Shown here one piece after another: positions 1 through 6,928 of a DNA stretch of 7,343 bases (position 1 is the first letter of the stretch; every line of letters starts with the position of its first letter). The stretch spans positions 1-7,343 of the forward strand of contig JBAXLO010000216.1 in NCBI GenBank assembly GCA_037134755.1, written 5' to 3'. This DNA comes from JBAXLO01 sp037134755 (GTDB taxonomy: Bacteria > Bacteroidota > Bacteroidia > Bacteroidales > JACABE01). The notes under the pieces are model-generated. The model was not told the DNA's origin. It did not search any database and saw only the letters and a list, made by a program, of their open reading frames with translations. Made by a program: the position numbers and the translations under genes.

Positions 1-394
1 GTTCCTCCTGTTGGTATTGATGACCAAATTCCACCAGTAGCAGAGCCTCCAATAGTTCCAGAAAGTCCAGACGTTGTGCTTTCCTGACAAATTGTTTGTG
101 TTAATCCTACTGTAACTGTAGGTAAAGGCTTAACAATAATATTTACTGAAGTATAAACAGCAGCACAGGGACTCATTCCCGTGGTAGTCAAAGTTAAAAT
201 AGCAGTGCCATTATATCCAACTGGTGGAGTCCATGTAGCATTTAATGTAGTTGCGTTAGGTGAAAATGTTCCTCCTGTTGGTATTGATGACCAAATTCCA
301 CCAGTAGCAGAGCCTCCAATAGATCCAGAAAGTCCAGATGTTGTGCTTTCCTGACAAATTGTTTGTGTTAACCCAACTGTAACTGTAGGAATAG
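1..394 (-). repeat. Tandem 89-residue (267-bp) near-identical repeats inside the adhesin
   Basis: The DNA at 1-127 repeats at 268-394 with only four mismatches over the first roughly 124 bp; the period of 267 bp is exactly 89 codons. The repeated module contains VGLTQTICQESTTSGLSG, then GGSATGGIWSSIPTGGTF and later NATWTPPVGYNGTAI. The first protein copy spans about residues 836-924, and the second is cut by the window edge at residue 963. The high DNA identity implies recent duplication or gene conversion, while the other modules of this protein are strongly diverged. Confidence 0.9.
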
Positions 395-2891
395 GATAAA
401 CTGTAAAATTTACAGAAGCTTGTGTGCTGGTTCCACATTCATTTGTTGCAGTTAAAGTTACAGTGTCAATTCCGGCAGATGTATAATTGATACTTCCAGG
501 TATTGGTTGATTTGAACTACTAGGATTTCCTCCAGAGAATGTCCAATTCCAATTAATAATAGTTCCATTACAAGCATTGTTGTTATTTGTAGGATTAATA
601 CTAGAATTATTACAAATTGAACTTGGTACATTTAATATACTTATTTCAGGTTTTTTCTTAACAATAATAGATTGTGAAAAAGAAGATGCCGAACCACAAC
701 CATTATTCACATTAAGTGTCACAATATAATTACCATAGTTATTAAATAGTATTTTGGGATTTTTAAATGTACTATCAGTGCCACCTGTATATGAATAATT
801 ACAAGAAGGACTACATCCACTACTCGAGCAGCTTATTGACCAACTATAAAATGTAGTTCCACATTGGGATAATGTATTTGATGTATTGTTAATGTTTACT
901 GTATCAGAAGCACAAAAGGTGTTTTTGTAAACTGAAAAGCTTGCTAAAGGAGGCGATTTTACACATATTGTATGTATTATTGTATCATTAAAGCAGGTAT
1001 AATTAGTTGCTATTAATGTCACATTATATATTCCTGCTGAGGAATATATATGCGTTGGACTGTAAGCACTAGAAGTGCTACCATCTCCAAAATCCCAGAA
1101 ATAATCAGTTGTGGAGTCACAATCGCACATTAAATTATTAAAACCATGAATTGTTGTATTTATGAATGACAAGCTTTGATTTACACAAGCTTCCTGTTGA
1201 GATATAAAGCTTGCTTTTGGCTTTTGAAATACGCTTAGATTTCCACCTGTAGTGCTTTGACTACATGTTAAAATAGCAGCTGTAATTGTAATGATATAAG
1301 GTGAATTATGACATAATATTAAAGAATCACAAGTAGTTTTATGAAATTCATGACATACATTAGCTGGAGGAGGATGTGGATAAAATACAGAATAACCATC
1401 TCCAAAATTATAAGTATATATTGTAGAATCTGAATTTTGAGAAATACCGGTTAATGAAATACAATACGTACTTGTATCACAGGTGTTATAAACAGGAGGC
1501 CAGGTAATAGTAAACCCTGGCTTTGCAATTATGGATATGTAGTATTTAACAGAATCTTCGCAACCGTAATTGTTAACAACAAGATAGGTAACAGTATATG
1601 AACCATAACTACTATAAGTGTGATTTTTATTAGTAGAATAATTAGAATTGTTATATTGATCTGACAATCCGTCACCCCATTTGATAATAGTTTGTTGTAT
1701 ATTCGTATTTGCAATTGATGCGTCTTTTACAAAGAGAATTTTCGTATTGCATAAAATAAAATTATTATTTGACACATCTATTAGTTTAGGGATTGGTAGT
1801 GGATTAACTATAACAGCAACTGTTGCAGTACTTGAGCATCCATAAATACTTGTGCCAGTAACTGTATAAGTTGTGGTGGTTATTGGATGTACAGTTTGTG
1901 TAGCCCCACTGCCTAAGCCATTCCAAACATAACTTGATGAATTTCCTGAAGCAGTTATTATACTTGCCCCACCTTTGCAAATAGGACTTGGGTTAGCATT
2001 TGCTGAAATAATTGGAAGAGGGTTGACAATAATTGTTGCAGAAATGCCTGTAATACCTGTTCTAATGCATCCATTATTATCTGTTATTGATGTTAATGAA
2101 TAACTAGTCGTACTTACTGGGTTTGAATTAACATTAAAAGGTATTCCGCTATTTATACCGGAATAAGAACTACCGTTAATTACTAATGTAAATGGATTAA
2201 TACCTGAAATTGATGTAAAAGTTAATTGACCTATCCCTCCATTACAAATAGTGCTTCCTGTTAAACTTCCTTGTGGTAAGGGATTTACTGTAACAGTAAC
2301 AGTAAATGTTGAACCTGTACAATTAGCTCCTGATTTTGGTGTTATAGTATAAGTGGCTGTATGTGGAATATTTGCAAGATTAATGAGTGTTCCATTGATA
2401 TTTGTTGGATTGCCACTACTAGGAGCTCCACCTGTAATGCCACCTGTAACGGATGGTGCATTCCAAGTATAAGTTGTTCCAACTGGTACAATACCATTTG
2501 TATTATTAATAGGTGTTAAAGTGAATATATCCCCACTACATATAGTTGTCGTAATTGAATTAATTGCAGGTTTAGGATTAACTGTTACAACAACAAAAGT
2601 AGTAGCAGTATTATTAAGACTATCTGTTATTATTATTCGTATCGTATCAATAGCATTTATACCAGCAGTATACAGATAATTTTGAGAGTTTGTGCCAACA
2701 TTATCATTGTTATCTTTCCATTGATATGTAATAACCCCATTACCACCAGAAGCAGAACAAGTAAAATTTATTGTTCCTCCCTGACAAATAGTAGTATTAC
2801 TAGTATTAGGGTTGGTTATAGTTACTACTAGAGCTGCAAAATTACATTTTGCTAAAAAAACTAAAATAAGCAATAAGTATATTTTCTTCAT
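1..2891 (-). CDS. Giant secreted PKD/Ig-repeat adhesin-like protein, N-terminal part (C-terminus beyond window)
   Basis: The frame is open from the ATG at 2891 to the window edge, giving 963 codons without a stop. An alternative in-frame ATG lies two codons upstream at 2897. Residues 1-20 form a signal peptide (MKKIYLLLILVFLAKCNFA); the Cys is preceded by Lys, so a lipobox is unlikely. About ten beta-rich modules follow, joined by VNPLP, VNPKP or YPIP linkers near residues 105, 203, 289, 365 and 830. WGDG near 405, NFGDG near 495 and WDFGDG at 599-604 are PKD signatures, and a WTFSGGNP module lies near 784. Residues near 107-205 and from 836 on resemble the PKD-like modules common in Bacteroidota surface proteins. 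Cysteine, Thr, Asn and Ser are frequent. By family knowledge such proteins are exported by Sec, then the type IX system, and end in a sorting or gliding-motility-type C-terminal domain; that end is not visible here. A role in adhesion, motility or matrix is inferred. Confidence 0.9.
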   Translation of the reverse strand, partial: MKKIYLLLILVFLAKCNFAALVVTITNPNTSNTTICQGGTINFTCSASGGNGVITYQWKDNNDNVGTNSQNYLYTAGINAIDTIRIIITDSLNNTATTFVVVTVNPKPAINSITTTICSGDIFTLTPINNTNGIVPVGTTYTWNAPSVTGGITGGAPSSGNPTNINGTLINLANIPHTATYTITPKSGANCTGSTFTVTVTVNPLPQGSLTGSTICNGGIGQLTFTSISGINPFTLVINGSSYSGINSGIPFNVNSNPVSTTSYSLTSITDNNGCIRTGITGISATIIVNPLPIISANANPSPICKGGASIITASGNSSSYVWNGLGSGATQTVHPITTTTYTVTGTSIYGCSSTATVAVIVNPLPIPKLIDVSNNNFILCNTKILFVKDASIANTNIQQTIIKWGDGLSDQYNNSNYSTNKNHTYSSYGSYTVTYLVVNNYGCEDSVKYYISIIAKPGFTITWPPVYNTCDTSTYCISLTGISQNSDSTIYTYNFGDGYSVFYPHPPPANVCHEFHKTTCDSLILCHNSPYIITITAAILTCSQSTTGGNLSVFQKPKASFISQQEACVNQSLSFINTTIHGFNNLMCDCDSTTDYFWDFGDGSTSSAYSPTHIYSSAGIYNVTLIATNYTCFNDTIIHTICVKSPPLASFSVYKNTFCASDTVNINNTSNTLSQCGTTFYSWSISCSSSGCSPSCNYSYTGGTDSTFKNPKILFNNYGNYIVTLNVNNGCGSASSFSQSIIVKKKPEISILNVPSSICNNSSINPTNNNNACNGTIINWNWTFSGGNPSSSNQPIPGSINYTSAGIDTVTLTATNECGTSTQASVNFTVYPIPTVTVGLTQTICQESTTSGLSGSIGGSATGGIWSSIPTGGTFSPNATTLNATWTPPVGYNGTAILTLTTTGMSPCAAVYTSVNIIVKPLPTVTVGLTQTICQESTTSGLSGTIGGSATGGIWSSIPTGG

Positions 2892-2897
2892 AAACAT

Positions 2898-3260
2898 TAT
2901 TTTATAAATAATTACTCATGGGCTTGCTAGAAAGATTCCAATGAAATGAAATGGTTATAGTAATACTCAAGTCATAAATTCAAAATTTTCTTCAAAATTA
3001 AATATAAATTTCGATAAAATGCAAAAAAATGTTAAATATTTTCAATAAAATAATTATTTACTCTTTTTTGAACTTTTATCAAATAGAATAAAAGTAGGCA
3101 TTAAAAATCACTAGACATTAATAGTTGGCAATCTCAGTTATCAAAGGGGCAATTACTGATTTATGTGTTCTTTTCTACAAATAGTTTGCAGCTATGCTGA
3201 TGATTTACTCCATTCCTTTCGGTCAATGAGTGAAATCGAAGGGTAGAAGGGTCGAAAATT
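2898..3260. other. AT-rich intergenic region upstream of the adhesin
   Basis: Apart from the adhesin promoter, no reading frame, RNA gene or strong hairpin is supported in this stretch. At 3183-3191 TAGTTTGCAGC resembles the start of the 34-bp dispersed repeat found at 3544 and 7096, and may be a decayed partial copy. Confidence 0.5.
2993..3025 (-). promoter_or_regulatory. Bacteroidota-type promoter of the adhesin gene
   Basis: On the minus strand TTTG (3022-3025) is followed after 21 bp by TAATTTTG (2993-3000). This matches the -33 TTTG and -7 TAnnTTTG elements recognised by the primary sigma factor in Bacteroidota. Transcription would start near 2987, leaving a leader of about 95 nt. The leader is AT-rich and has no Shine-Dalgarno motif before the ATG at 2891 or 2897, as is usual in this phylum. 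The -7 match is exact; the assignment is inferred from motif and position only. Confidence 0.55.
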
Positions 3261-3460
3261 CGTTATGAAAGGTGTAAAATTCGTTATGAATGGTGTAAAA
3301 AACACTCTGTTTTAGTTCAAAAACACTCTGTTTTAGTTTGGAAACATAATGAAAAATACGAAATTCACTCTGTTTTAGTTCAAAAACACTCTGAATTTTT
3401 TCAGAAACACTCTGTTTTAGTTCGGAAACATAATGAAAAGTACGAAATTCACTCTGTTTT
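3261..3460. repeat. Ten-unit tandem array with exact 21-bp period
   Basis: Units begin at 3261, 3282, 3303, 3324, 3345, 3366, 3387, 3408, 3429 and 3450, always 21 bp apart. Three unit types occur. CGTTATGAA-type units are at 3261 and 3282. CACTCTGTTTTAGTTC-type units are at 3303, 3324, 3366, 3408 and 3450, with a variant at 3387. CATAATGAAAAxTACGAAATT-type units are at 3345 and 3429. A higher-order repeat of 84 bp is also present: 3321-3376 and 3405-3460 match at 54 of 56 positions. The array is contiguous and has no spacers. Because 21 is a multiple of three, one frame stays open on each strand: minus reads heptads such as QSVFELK, plus reads heptads such as HSVLVQK. Neither has a convincing start or a signal of being expressed, so it is annotated as a repeat, not a gene. 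Confidence 0.92.
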
Positions 3461-3495
3461 GTATGCTGTTTTAAATACAAAATCAAGTTTAATGC

Positions 3496-3702
3496 TTAAT
3501 AATAAAGCTTATAAGTATATTTGGTGCGTAAAATGATATAACCGTTGTGGGTAGTTTGCTGCTGTAATGAGTATTTGCATAAAAACAATATAATATCCCG
3601 GTTAACCTTAGCCTGTTTAAATTCGACATAGCATTCTCGCATTGTCGCTTCTAACAAGGCCTCTCGCCTCTAAACTATAAACCATTGTCCTAACTTTGTC
3701 AT
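3496..3702 (-). pseudogene. Possible decayed small ORF with internal stop
   Basis: From an ATG at 3702 the minus strand reads MTKLGQWFIV, then a TAG at 3670-3672, then 57 open codons (REALLEATMRECYVEF, later AKVNRDIILFLCKY) to a TAA at 3496-3498. The stretch around 3590-3680 is visibly less AT-rich than its surroundings, with many CG dinucleotides, which suggests a foreign or formerly coding origin. I do not recognise the product. It overlaps the dispersed 34-bp repeat at 3544-3577, so the open frame may be accidental. Another minus frame (VYSLEARGLVRSDNARMLC) is also partly open, which weakens the call. Confidence 0.2.
3544..3577 (+). repeat. Dispersed 34-bp direct repeat, copy 1
   Basis: This matches 7096-7129 at 28 of 34 positions in the same orientation, with the exact shared core GTAGTTTGCTGCTGT (3551-3565). 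The two copies lie 3552 bp apart and enclose the first MITE-like element, both paralogous genes and the second MITE-like element. It may be a dispersed intergenic repeat family or the ends of an inserted segment. Confidence 0.6.
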
Positions 3703-3758
3703 TTTTGCTCGATTATTAATATTCTATATTTGAGTTCACTCCGATAAGTACCATGATG

Positions 3759-3834
3759 TCATTGCGAACGAAGTGAAGCAATCTCATTCTACACATAAAC
3801 AACAGATTGCTTCGTCGTTCCTTCTACTAATGAC
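3759..3834. repeat. Imperfect palindrome of the GTCATTGCGA...AGCAATCT type inside element 1
   Basis: The left arm runs GTCATTGCGAACGAAG and ends AAGCAATCT at 3785. The right arm (3804-3834) has the reverse complement GTCATTAGTAGAAGGAACG, ending in GAAGCAATCT. Closely similar palindromic sequences (GTCATTGCGAGCGAAG...) recur in intergenic DNA of many unrelated bacteria, from memory. A further TCGCAATGAC half-site lies at 3994-4003, giving a nested inverted pair within the outer element. Confidence 0.6.
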
Positions 3835-3882
3835 AGAATTTTGTAAAGTATATATAATGTGCTATTTGCTTTTTCTAATATA

Positions 3883-3950
3883 TCCGCTAAGCAGTGAAAA
3901 ACTGCTAAGCGGAATGGCTACCACTTAGCGGTTCCGAACCGCTTAGTGGT
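3883..3950. repeat. Pair of long hairpins with interchangeable arms
   Basis: Hairpin one: TCCGCTAAGCAGT (3883-3895), loop GAAAA, ACTGCTAAGCGGA (3901-3913), with one central A-A mismatch. Hairpin two: ACCACTTAGCGGTT (3920-3933), loop CCG, AACCGCTTAGTGGT (3937-3950), with one central T-T mismatch. The arms also pair perfectly across hairpins: 3884-3891 with 3924-3931, and 3905-3912 with 3939-3946. There is no T-run after either hairpin, so neither looks like a canonical terminator. Confidence 0.75.
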
Positions 3951-4105
3951 TAAGATTTGTCATAATACTTGGTGTGCTGAAAAGTATTGGGGCTCGCAAT
4001 GACGACGTTTTTATTCATTAATGACTTATCGGAGTGGACTCATATTTTACAAATAAATATTTACCTATTTATTAAATAAAATCAAGATTATTCATATTAT
4101 TAGTC

Positions 4106-4113
4106 TACTTTTG
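4106..4113 (+). promoter_or_regulatory. Probable -7 box of the paralog gene pair
   Basis: TACTTTTG fits the Bacteroidota -7 consensus TAnnTTTG and is followed by CAC. A good TTTG -33 element is not visible at the usual spacing. Transcription would start near 4119, leaving about an 84-nt leader before the ATG at 4203. The leader contains a possible 13-codon frame (MILYETNCNYFHL, 4132-4173). MITE-like element 1 ends 64 bp upstream of the box, so the insertion lies at the edge of this control region and could alter expression. Confidence 0.5.
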
Positions 4114-4202
4114 CACGGTCGGGATATAAAAATGATTCTATATGAAACTAACTGTAACTACTTCCACCTATAAATCAACTTTAACAACATAATAATACAA
4201 TA

Positions 4203-5414
4203 ATGAATTTTGATAATTTTAAACATAAAGAAGAAAATTTGCCAAGCGAACATGATAAAAAAGAAATCTATTTTGAGAACTTAAGAAAAGATTTTCTTAA
4301 GGAAATTACGGATTCAAATGCAAATAAAGATTTTTTTAAGGATTACAATAAAGTTGATGTTGATGCCTTTAAACTTAGATATGCAAACCATAAAGCATAT
4401 CTTTGCGAACATTACGAATATTATGTTGAAAGAGCTGACGGTGACTATTTATCTGCAAAAACGGAAGCAGAGAAAGTATTTTCTTTTATAAAACAAAAAC
4501 AATTGTTTAATCTTCAACAAAAATGGAGAGCAGAAGAAATAGAACTCGAAGGTGTTGAGACTACTTTTGATTTTCAGTTTCTTCATAACAATATAAATGA
4601 ATGTTTTTTTCTTCCACCTATAACAGATTATGAAGTTCAGATATTAAAAGAGTATATTTTAGACGAAAATACTAAAATTGATGATATAGATGACACACAC
4701 TCATGGCAGTATTATAATTTAATAATGCCGATGTCTCCTGATGATGATAATTTTCGCTATCCTAAGTGGTATAAATATTATGATAAAAAAATGGGGACAG
4801 GAGCTTTGTTATCTTTACCAGATATAAAAGGTGAAAAAGAAAAAGTATATGCTGATATAGCTTTTAACAAAAAAAATGGACACCTTAAAAAGAAGAAAAC
4901 GGAGGAATTAAAGGAAGAAAAAATATCGTTAATTGATTTAAGTAGAGATCATGGTGTGAATTTTGATATATTTGCCAAACAATTCGAAACTGATGAACAT
5001 ATTATAGAATTATTCAGGCAATATAAAATTCAATACACTTTTGACCCCGACGAAGAAATAGAAGAGATAATACCAAGTAATATTTACAATGAAAATAATG
5101 TTGAAGATGATTATATCGACAGAATAATAGCAGATTTATGCGGATTTGAAGAACAAATACCTATGCAGGAAGGCTTACAATGGAGAGAAGCTTTAATACA
5201 TTGCCTACAAAATTATACTTGTAATAGAATAGTAAATTTTATTGATGCTATTTATGAAGAATATCAAATGTTTATAAATATGGGTGTATCTGCTAGCAGA
5301 TCAAAAGCAGAATTGTTAGAGGAAATGAGAAATGATAGTAGTGTGCTTTTTCATAGAAATAAAATATTAGATGGTCGCAAAGAATTAGGTGAACCACTTG
5401 ATTTTAAATATTAA
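4203..5414 (+). CDS. Uncharacterised 403-residue protein, paralog A of a tandem pair
   Basis: I do not recognise this family and assign no function. The protein is charged, rich in Asp, Glu, Lys, Tyr and Trp, with no signal peptide or membrane segment, so it is probably cytoplasmic. An N-terminal domain (about 1-220) carries MNFDNF at the start, FIKQKQLF (95-102), KWRAEEIE (107-114), DFQF (123-126), FLPPITDYEV (136-145), LLSLPDIKGEKE (202-213) and YADIA. A lysine/glutamate linker (about 223-242) leads to a C-terminal domain with HIIELFRQY (266-274), WREALIHCLQNY (327-338), YEEYQMF (351-357), RND (376-378) and ILDGRKELGE (388-397). The same blocks occur in order in the next gene, which supports both the reading frame and the ATG start. 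The pair is probably co-transcribed. Catalytic motifs of known enzymes (Walker, DDE, HEPN, nuclease, methylase) were not seen. Confidence 0.9.
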   Translation: MNFDNFKHKEENLPSEHDKKEIYFENLRKDFLKEITDSNANKDFFKDYNKVDVDAFKLRYANHKAYLCEHYEYYVERADGDYLSAKTEAEKVFSFIKQKQLFNLQQKWRAEEIELEGVETTFDFQFLHNNINECFFLPPITDYEVQILKEYILDENTKIDDIDDTHSWQYYNLIMPMSPDDDNFRYPKWYKYYDKKMGTGALLSLPDIKGEKEKVYADIAFNKKNGHLKKKKTEELKEEKISLIDLSRDHGVNFDIFAKQFETDEHIIELFRQYKIQYTFDPDEEIEEIIPSNIYNENNVEDDYIDRIIADLCGFEEQIPMQEGLQWREALIHCLQNYTCNRIVNFIDAIYEEYQMFINMGVSASRSKAELLEEMRNDSSVLFHRNKILDGRKELGEPLDFKY

Positions 5415-5478
5415 TAAAATAAAGCGTATAGTGCTTAAGGTTATAAAGAAAATAATATCTTTTTTAAAAAATAAGTTT

Positions 5479-6657
5479 ATGAATTTTGATGATTTTCAAT
5501 ATAAAAAACATAAAGAATTAAGTCCGCATGAATATGAATTATTTATGGAAGAACTTAAAGGGGAATATATTGATGACATGACTAATAACGAAAAATATAA
5601 AGTGTTTTTTGATAAATGTAAACCCGATACTATCCCCGGATTTATACTTTCTTATGTTGAAGCAAAGTTGCATTTAATTAGATGTTTTAGCGTAATCATT
5701 GATCAAGATAAAATTAATAATGCTCTTGCATACAGAAATGATGCTATAGATAAATTTAACTGGATCAAACAAAAGAAATTATGGGATATGCAATTGCAAT
5801 GGCGTGCTGAAAGAATAGATATTAATGAAGTTGAAATCTGTTATGACTTCCAATACTGGGGAGAAAATATAGAGTCATGCCCATTCTTGCCTCCAATAAT
5901 TGATAGAGAAGTTGAATTGCTAAAGGAATATTTAAGACTTGAAGATTCAAATGAATTTTATGGGTATCAAGTTAGAGACTGGCAAAATTATGATGATTTT
6001 ATGGTGAAAGATGAACACGACCTTTACTCTCATTGCCCTGAATTTTATCAATATTTAGATGACCATTTATTTACATCTTATCTATTAAATCTTCCAAACA
6101 TAAGAGGGAAAAAAGAAGAGTATTATCAAGATTTAGCAAGAGTGCAAGAAAAAAGAGACCTAGAAATAAAAACACTAATAAACCCCAAAATTCCGAAGGT
6201 CGCTCAGCCTGTTCAAAAAAAACTTTTCTATGATGATGAAATAGCAGTAAAATATGCTGAGTTATTTGAAAAGGACAAACATTACATCGAATTATTCAAA
6301 CTTTGGCAAAATAGTATTGTTAAATTATCAGATAATGATTATTTGAGATATAATGATTTAATTGATATGGTAGACACTTTAAAAGAAGCTGAAATTCCAG
6401 TTTACATGTCTGCAAATGCAGATTGGAAAATAGCCTTAGAAAATTGCGTGCAAAAATATGAAAATGAAATGTTAATTGAACAACTCGACAGTGTGTATGA
6501 AGAATATAAGATGTTTGAAGAAATGAAAATAACATCGGGCAAAAGTGTGAAACAAATAATTGAAGAAAGATCAAACGATTTTTTTCGAGAATTATACGAG
6601 AAATTGATATTAGATGGCAGAGAACTAAATGGTGAAGCTAGAAATTTTGACTTTTAA
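5479..6657 (+). CDS. Uncharacterised 392-residue protein, paralog B of the tandem pair
   Basis: This is a duplicate of the preceding gene. From the ATG at 5479 (MNFDDF) it aligns without gaps to paralog A over residues 93-152, with about 32 of 60 identities. WRAE falls at 108-111, FLPPI at 136-140 and LLNLPNIRGKK at 202-212, the same positions as in A. Its linker (about 222-248) is proline-rich (NPKIPKVAQPVQKK) rather than lysine/glutamate-rich. The C-terminal half has HYIELFKLW (268-276), W316 with C323 in an ALENCVQKY block, YEEYKMF and ILDGRELNGE. The frame is also open from an ATG at 5389, which would add 30 basic, hydrophobic residues and overlap gene A by 26 bp. The shared MNFDxF start argues for 5479, 64 bp after A. 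No signal peptide or membrane segment is seen. The function is unknown. Confidence 0.9.
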   Translation: MNFDDFQYKKHKELSPHEYELFMEELKGEYIDDMTNNEKYKVFFDKCKPDTIPGFILSYVEAKLHLIRCFSVIIDQDKINNALAYRNDAIDKFNWIKQKKLWDMQLQWRAERIDINEVEICYDFQYWGENIESCPFLPPIIDREVELLKEYLRLEDSNEFYGYQVRDWQNYDDFMVKDEHDLYSHCPEFYQYLDDHLFTSYLLNLPNIRGKKEEYYQDLARVQEKRDLEIKTLINPKIPKVAQPVQKKLFYDDEIAVKYAELFEKDKHYIELFKLWQNSIVKLSDNDYLRYNDLIDMVDTLKEAEIPVYMSANADWKIALENCVQKYENEMLIEQLDSVYEEYKMFEEMKITSGKSVKQIIEERSNDFFRELYEKLILDGRELNGEARNFDF

Positions 6658-6807
6658 AGATATAATACTTATCTTAAAATTTAATTGCCTGTTAAGTTTA
6701 TTATTTCTTGTTAGCCTCAGTGTGCTCGCTTTGATGCTTTTAGATATCTGGCTTTAAAACCAATTGTCTCAATAGTCCTCAATATTTCACGTTAAGTAAG
6801 TATATTA
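6658..6807. other. Spacer between paralog B and MITE-like element 2
   Basis: No gene is visible. A weak dyad just after the stop (AGATA / TATCT around 6657-6678) is too short to call a terminator with confidence. The segment 6703-6770 is less AT-rich but shows no supported frame or fold. No strong terminator for the paralog pair was found here. Confidence 0.4.
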
Positions 6808-6926
6808 GAGATTATACCGATTAAGATTTTATATTTTTTTAAGGGAATAAAAAGTCATTAAAATCAATCATTTTGATACGCAAAAAAATTAAAATAATGC
6901 ACCTGTTTCTTAATCGGTATAAACTC
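6808..6926. mobile_element. MITE-like element 2 (119 bp, 19-bp TIRs, 5-bp TSD)
   Basis: The left end GAGATTATACCGATTAAGA (6808-6826) and the right end (6908-6926, reverse complement GAGTTTATACCGATTAAGA) match at 18 of 19 positions. TATTA flanks both sides (6803-6807 and 6927-6931), consistent with a 5-bp target-site duplication. The interior is an 81-bp AT-rich stretch without a coding frame. The ends share GAGTT, a central A, CCGAT and AAG with the ends of element 1 (GAGTTCACTCCGATAAGT), in the same orientation relative to the element. This suggests that one transposase family mobilised both. The AT-rich target makes the short duplication less decisive than the inverted repeats. Confidence 0.75.
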
Positions 6927-6928
6927 TA

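Larger units (their letters stand above)
3732..4041. mobile_element. MITE-like element 1 (310 bp, 18-bp TIRs, 6-bp TSD)
   Basis: The left end GAGTTCACTCCGATAAGT (3732-3749) and the right end (4024-4041, reverse complement GAGTCCACTCCGATAAGT) match at 17 of 18 positions. They are directly flanked by ATATTT at 3726-3731 and again at 4042-4047, a perfect 6-bp target-site duplication. No transposase frame lies inside, so it would depend on an enzyme supplied in trans. The interior is rich in inverted repeats: a nested GTCATTGCGA / TCGCAATGAC pair (3759-3768 and 3994-4003), an imperfect palindrome at 3759-3834, two long hairpins at 3883-3950, and AATACTT / AAGTATT at 3964-3970 and 3982-3988. The end sequence resembles that of the second element at 6808-6926, so both are probably non-autonomous members of one family. 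The parent family is not recognised. Confidence 0.8.

Noticed and set aside
256..1714. Short minus-strand frames at 256-438 and 1529-1714
   Set aside because: They lie out of frame within the continuous adhesin coding sequence, which is open across the whole interval.
3261..3460. CRISPR array
   Set aside because: Units are contiguous 21-mers with no unique spacers between them, and no cas-like gene is nearby.
3223..3486. 87-residue minus-strand open frame across the 21-bp array
   Set aside because: Nearly all of it is the repeat read in phase; the opposite strand is equally open, and there is no promoter or recognisable non-repeat domain. Kept as a repeat with a finding, not as a gene.
4161..4623. 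Shared 13-mer CTTCCACCTATAA at 4161 and 4611
   Set aside because: A chance match of this length is quite possible in an AT-rich window of this size, and the second copy is explained by the FLPPI codons of paralog A.
6320..6574. 84-residue minus-strand frame opposite paralog B
   Set aside because: It is antisense to a well-supported, conserved part of paralog B.
3732..6926. A single composite transposon bounded by the outer ends of the two MITE-like elements
   Set aside because: Each element has its own flanking duplication (ATATTT and TATTA), and the outermost flanks do not match each other, so two separate insertions explain the data better.
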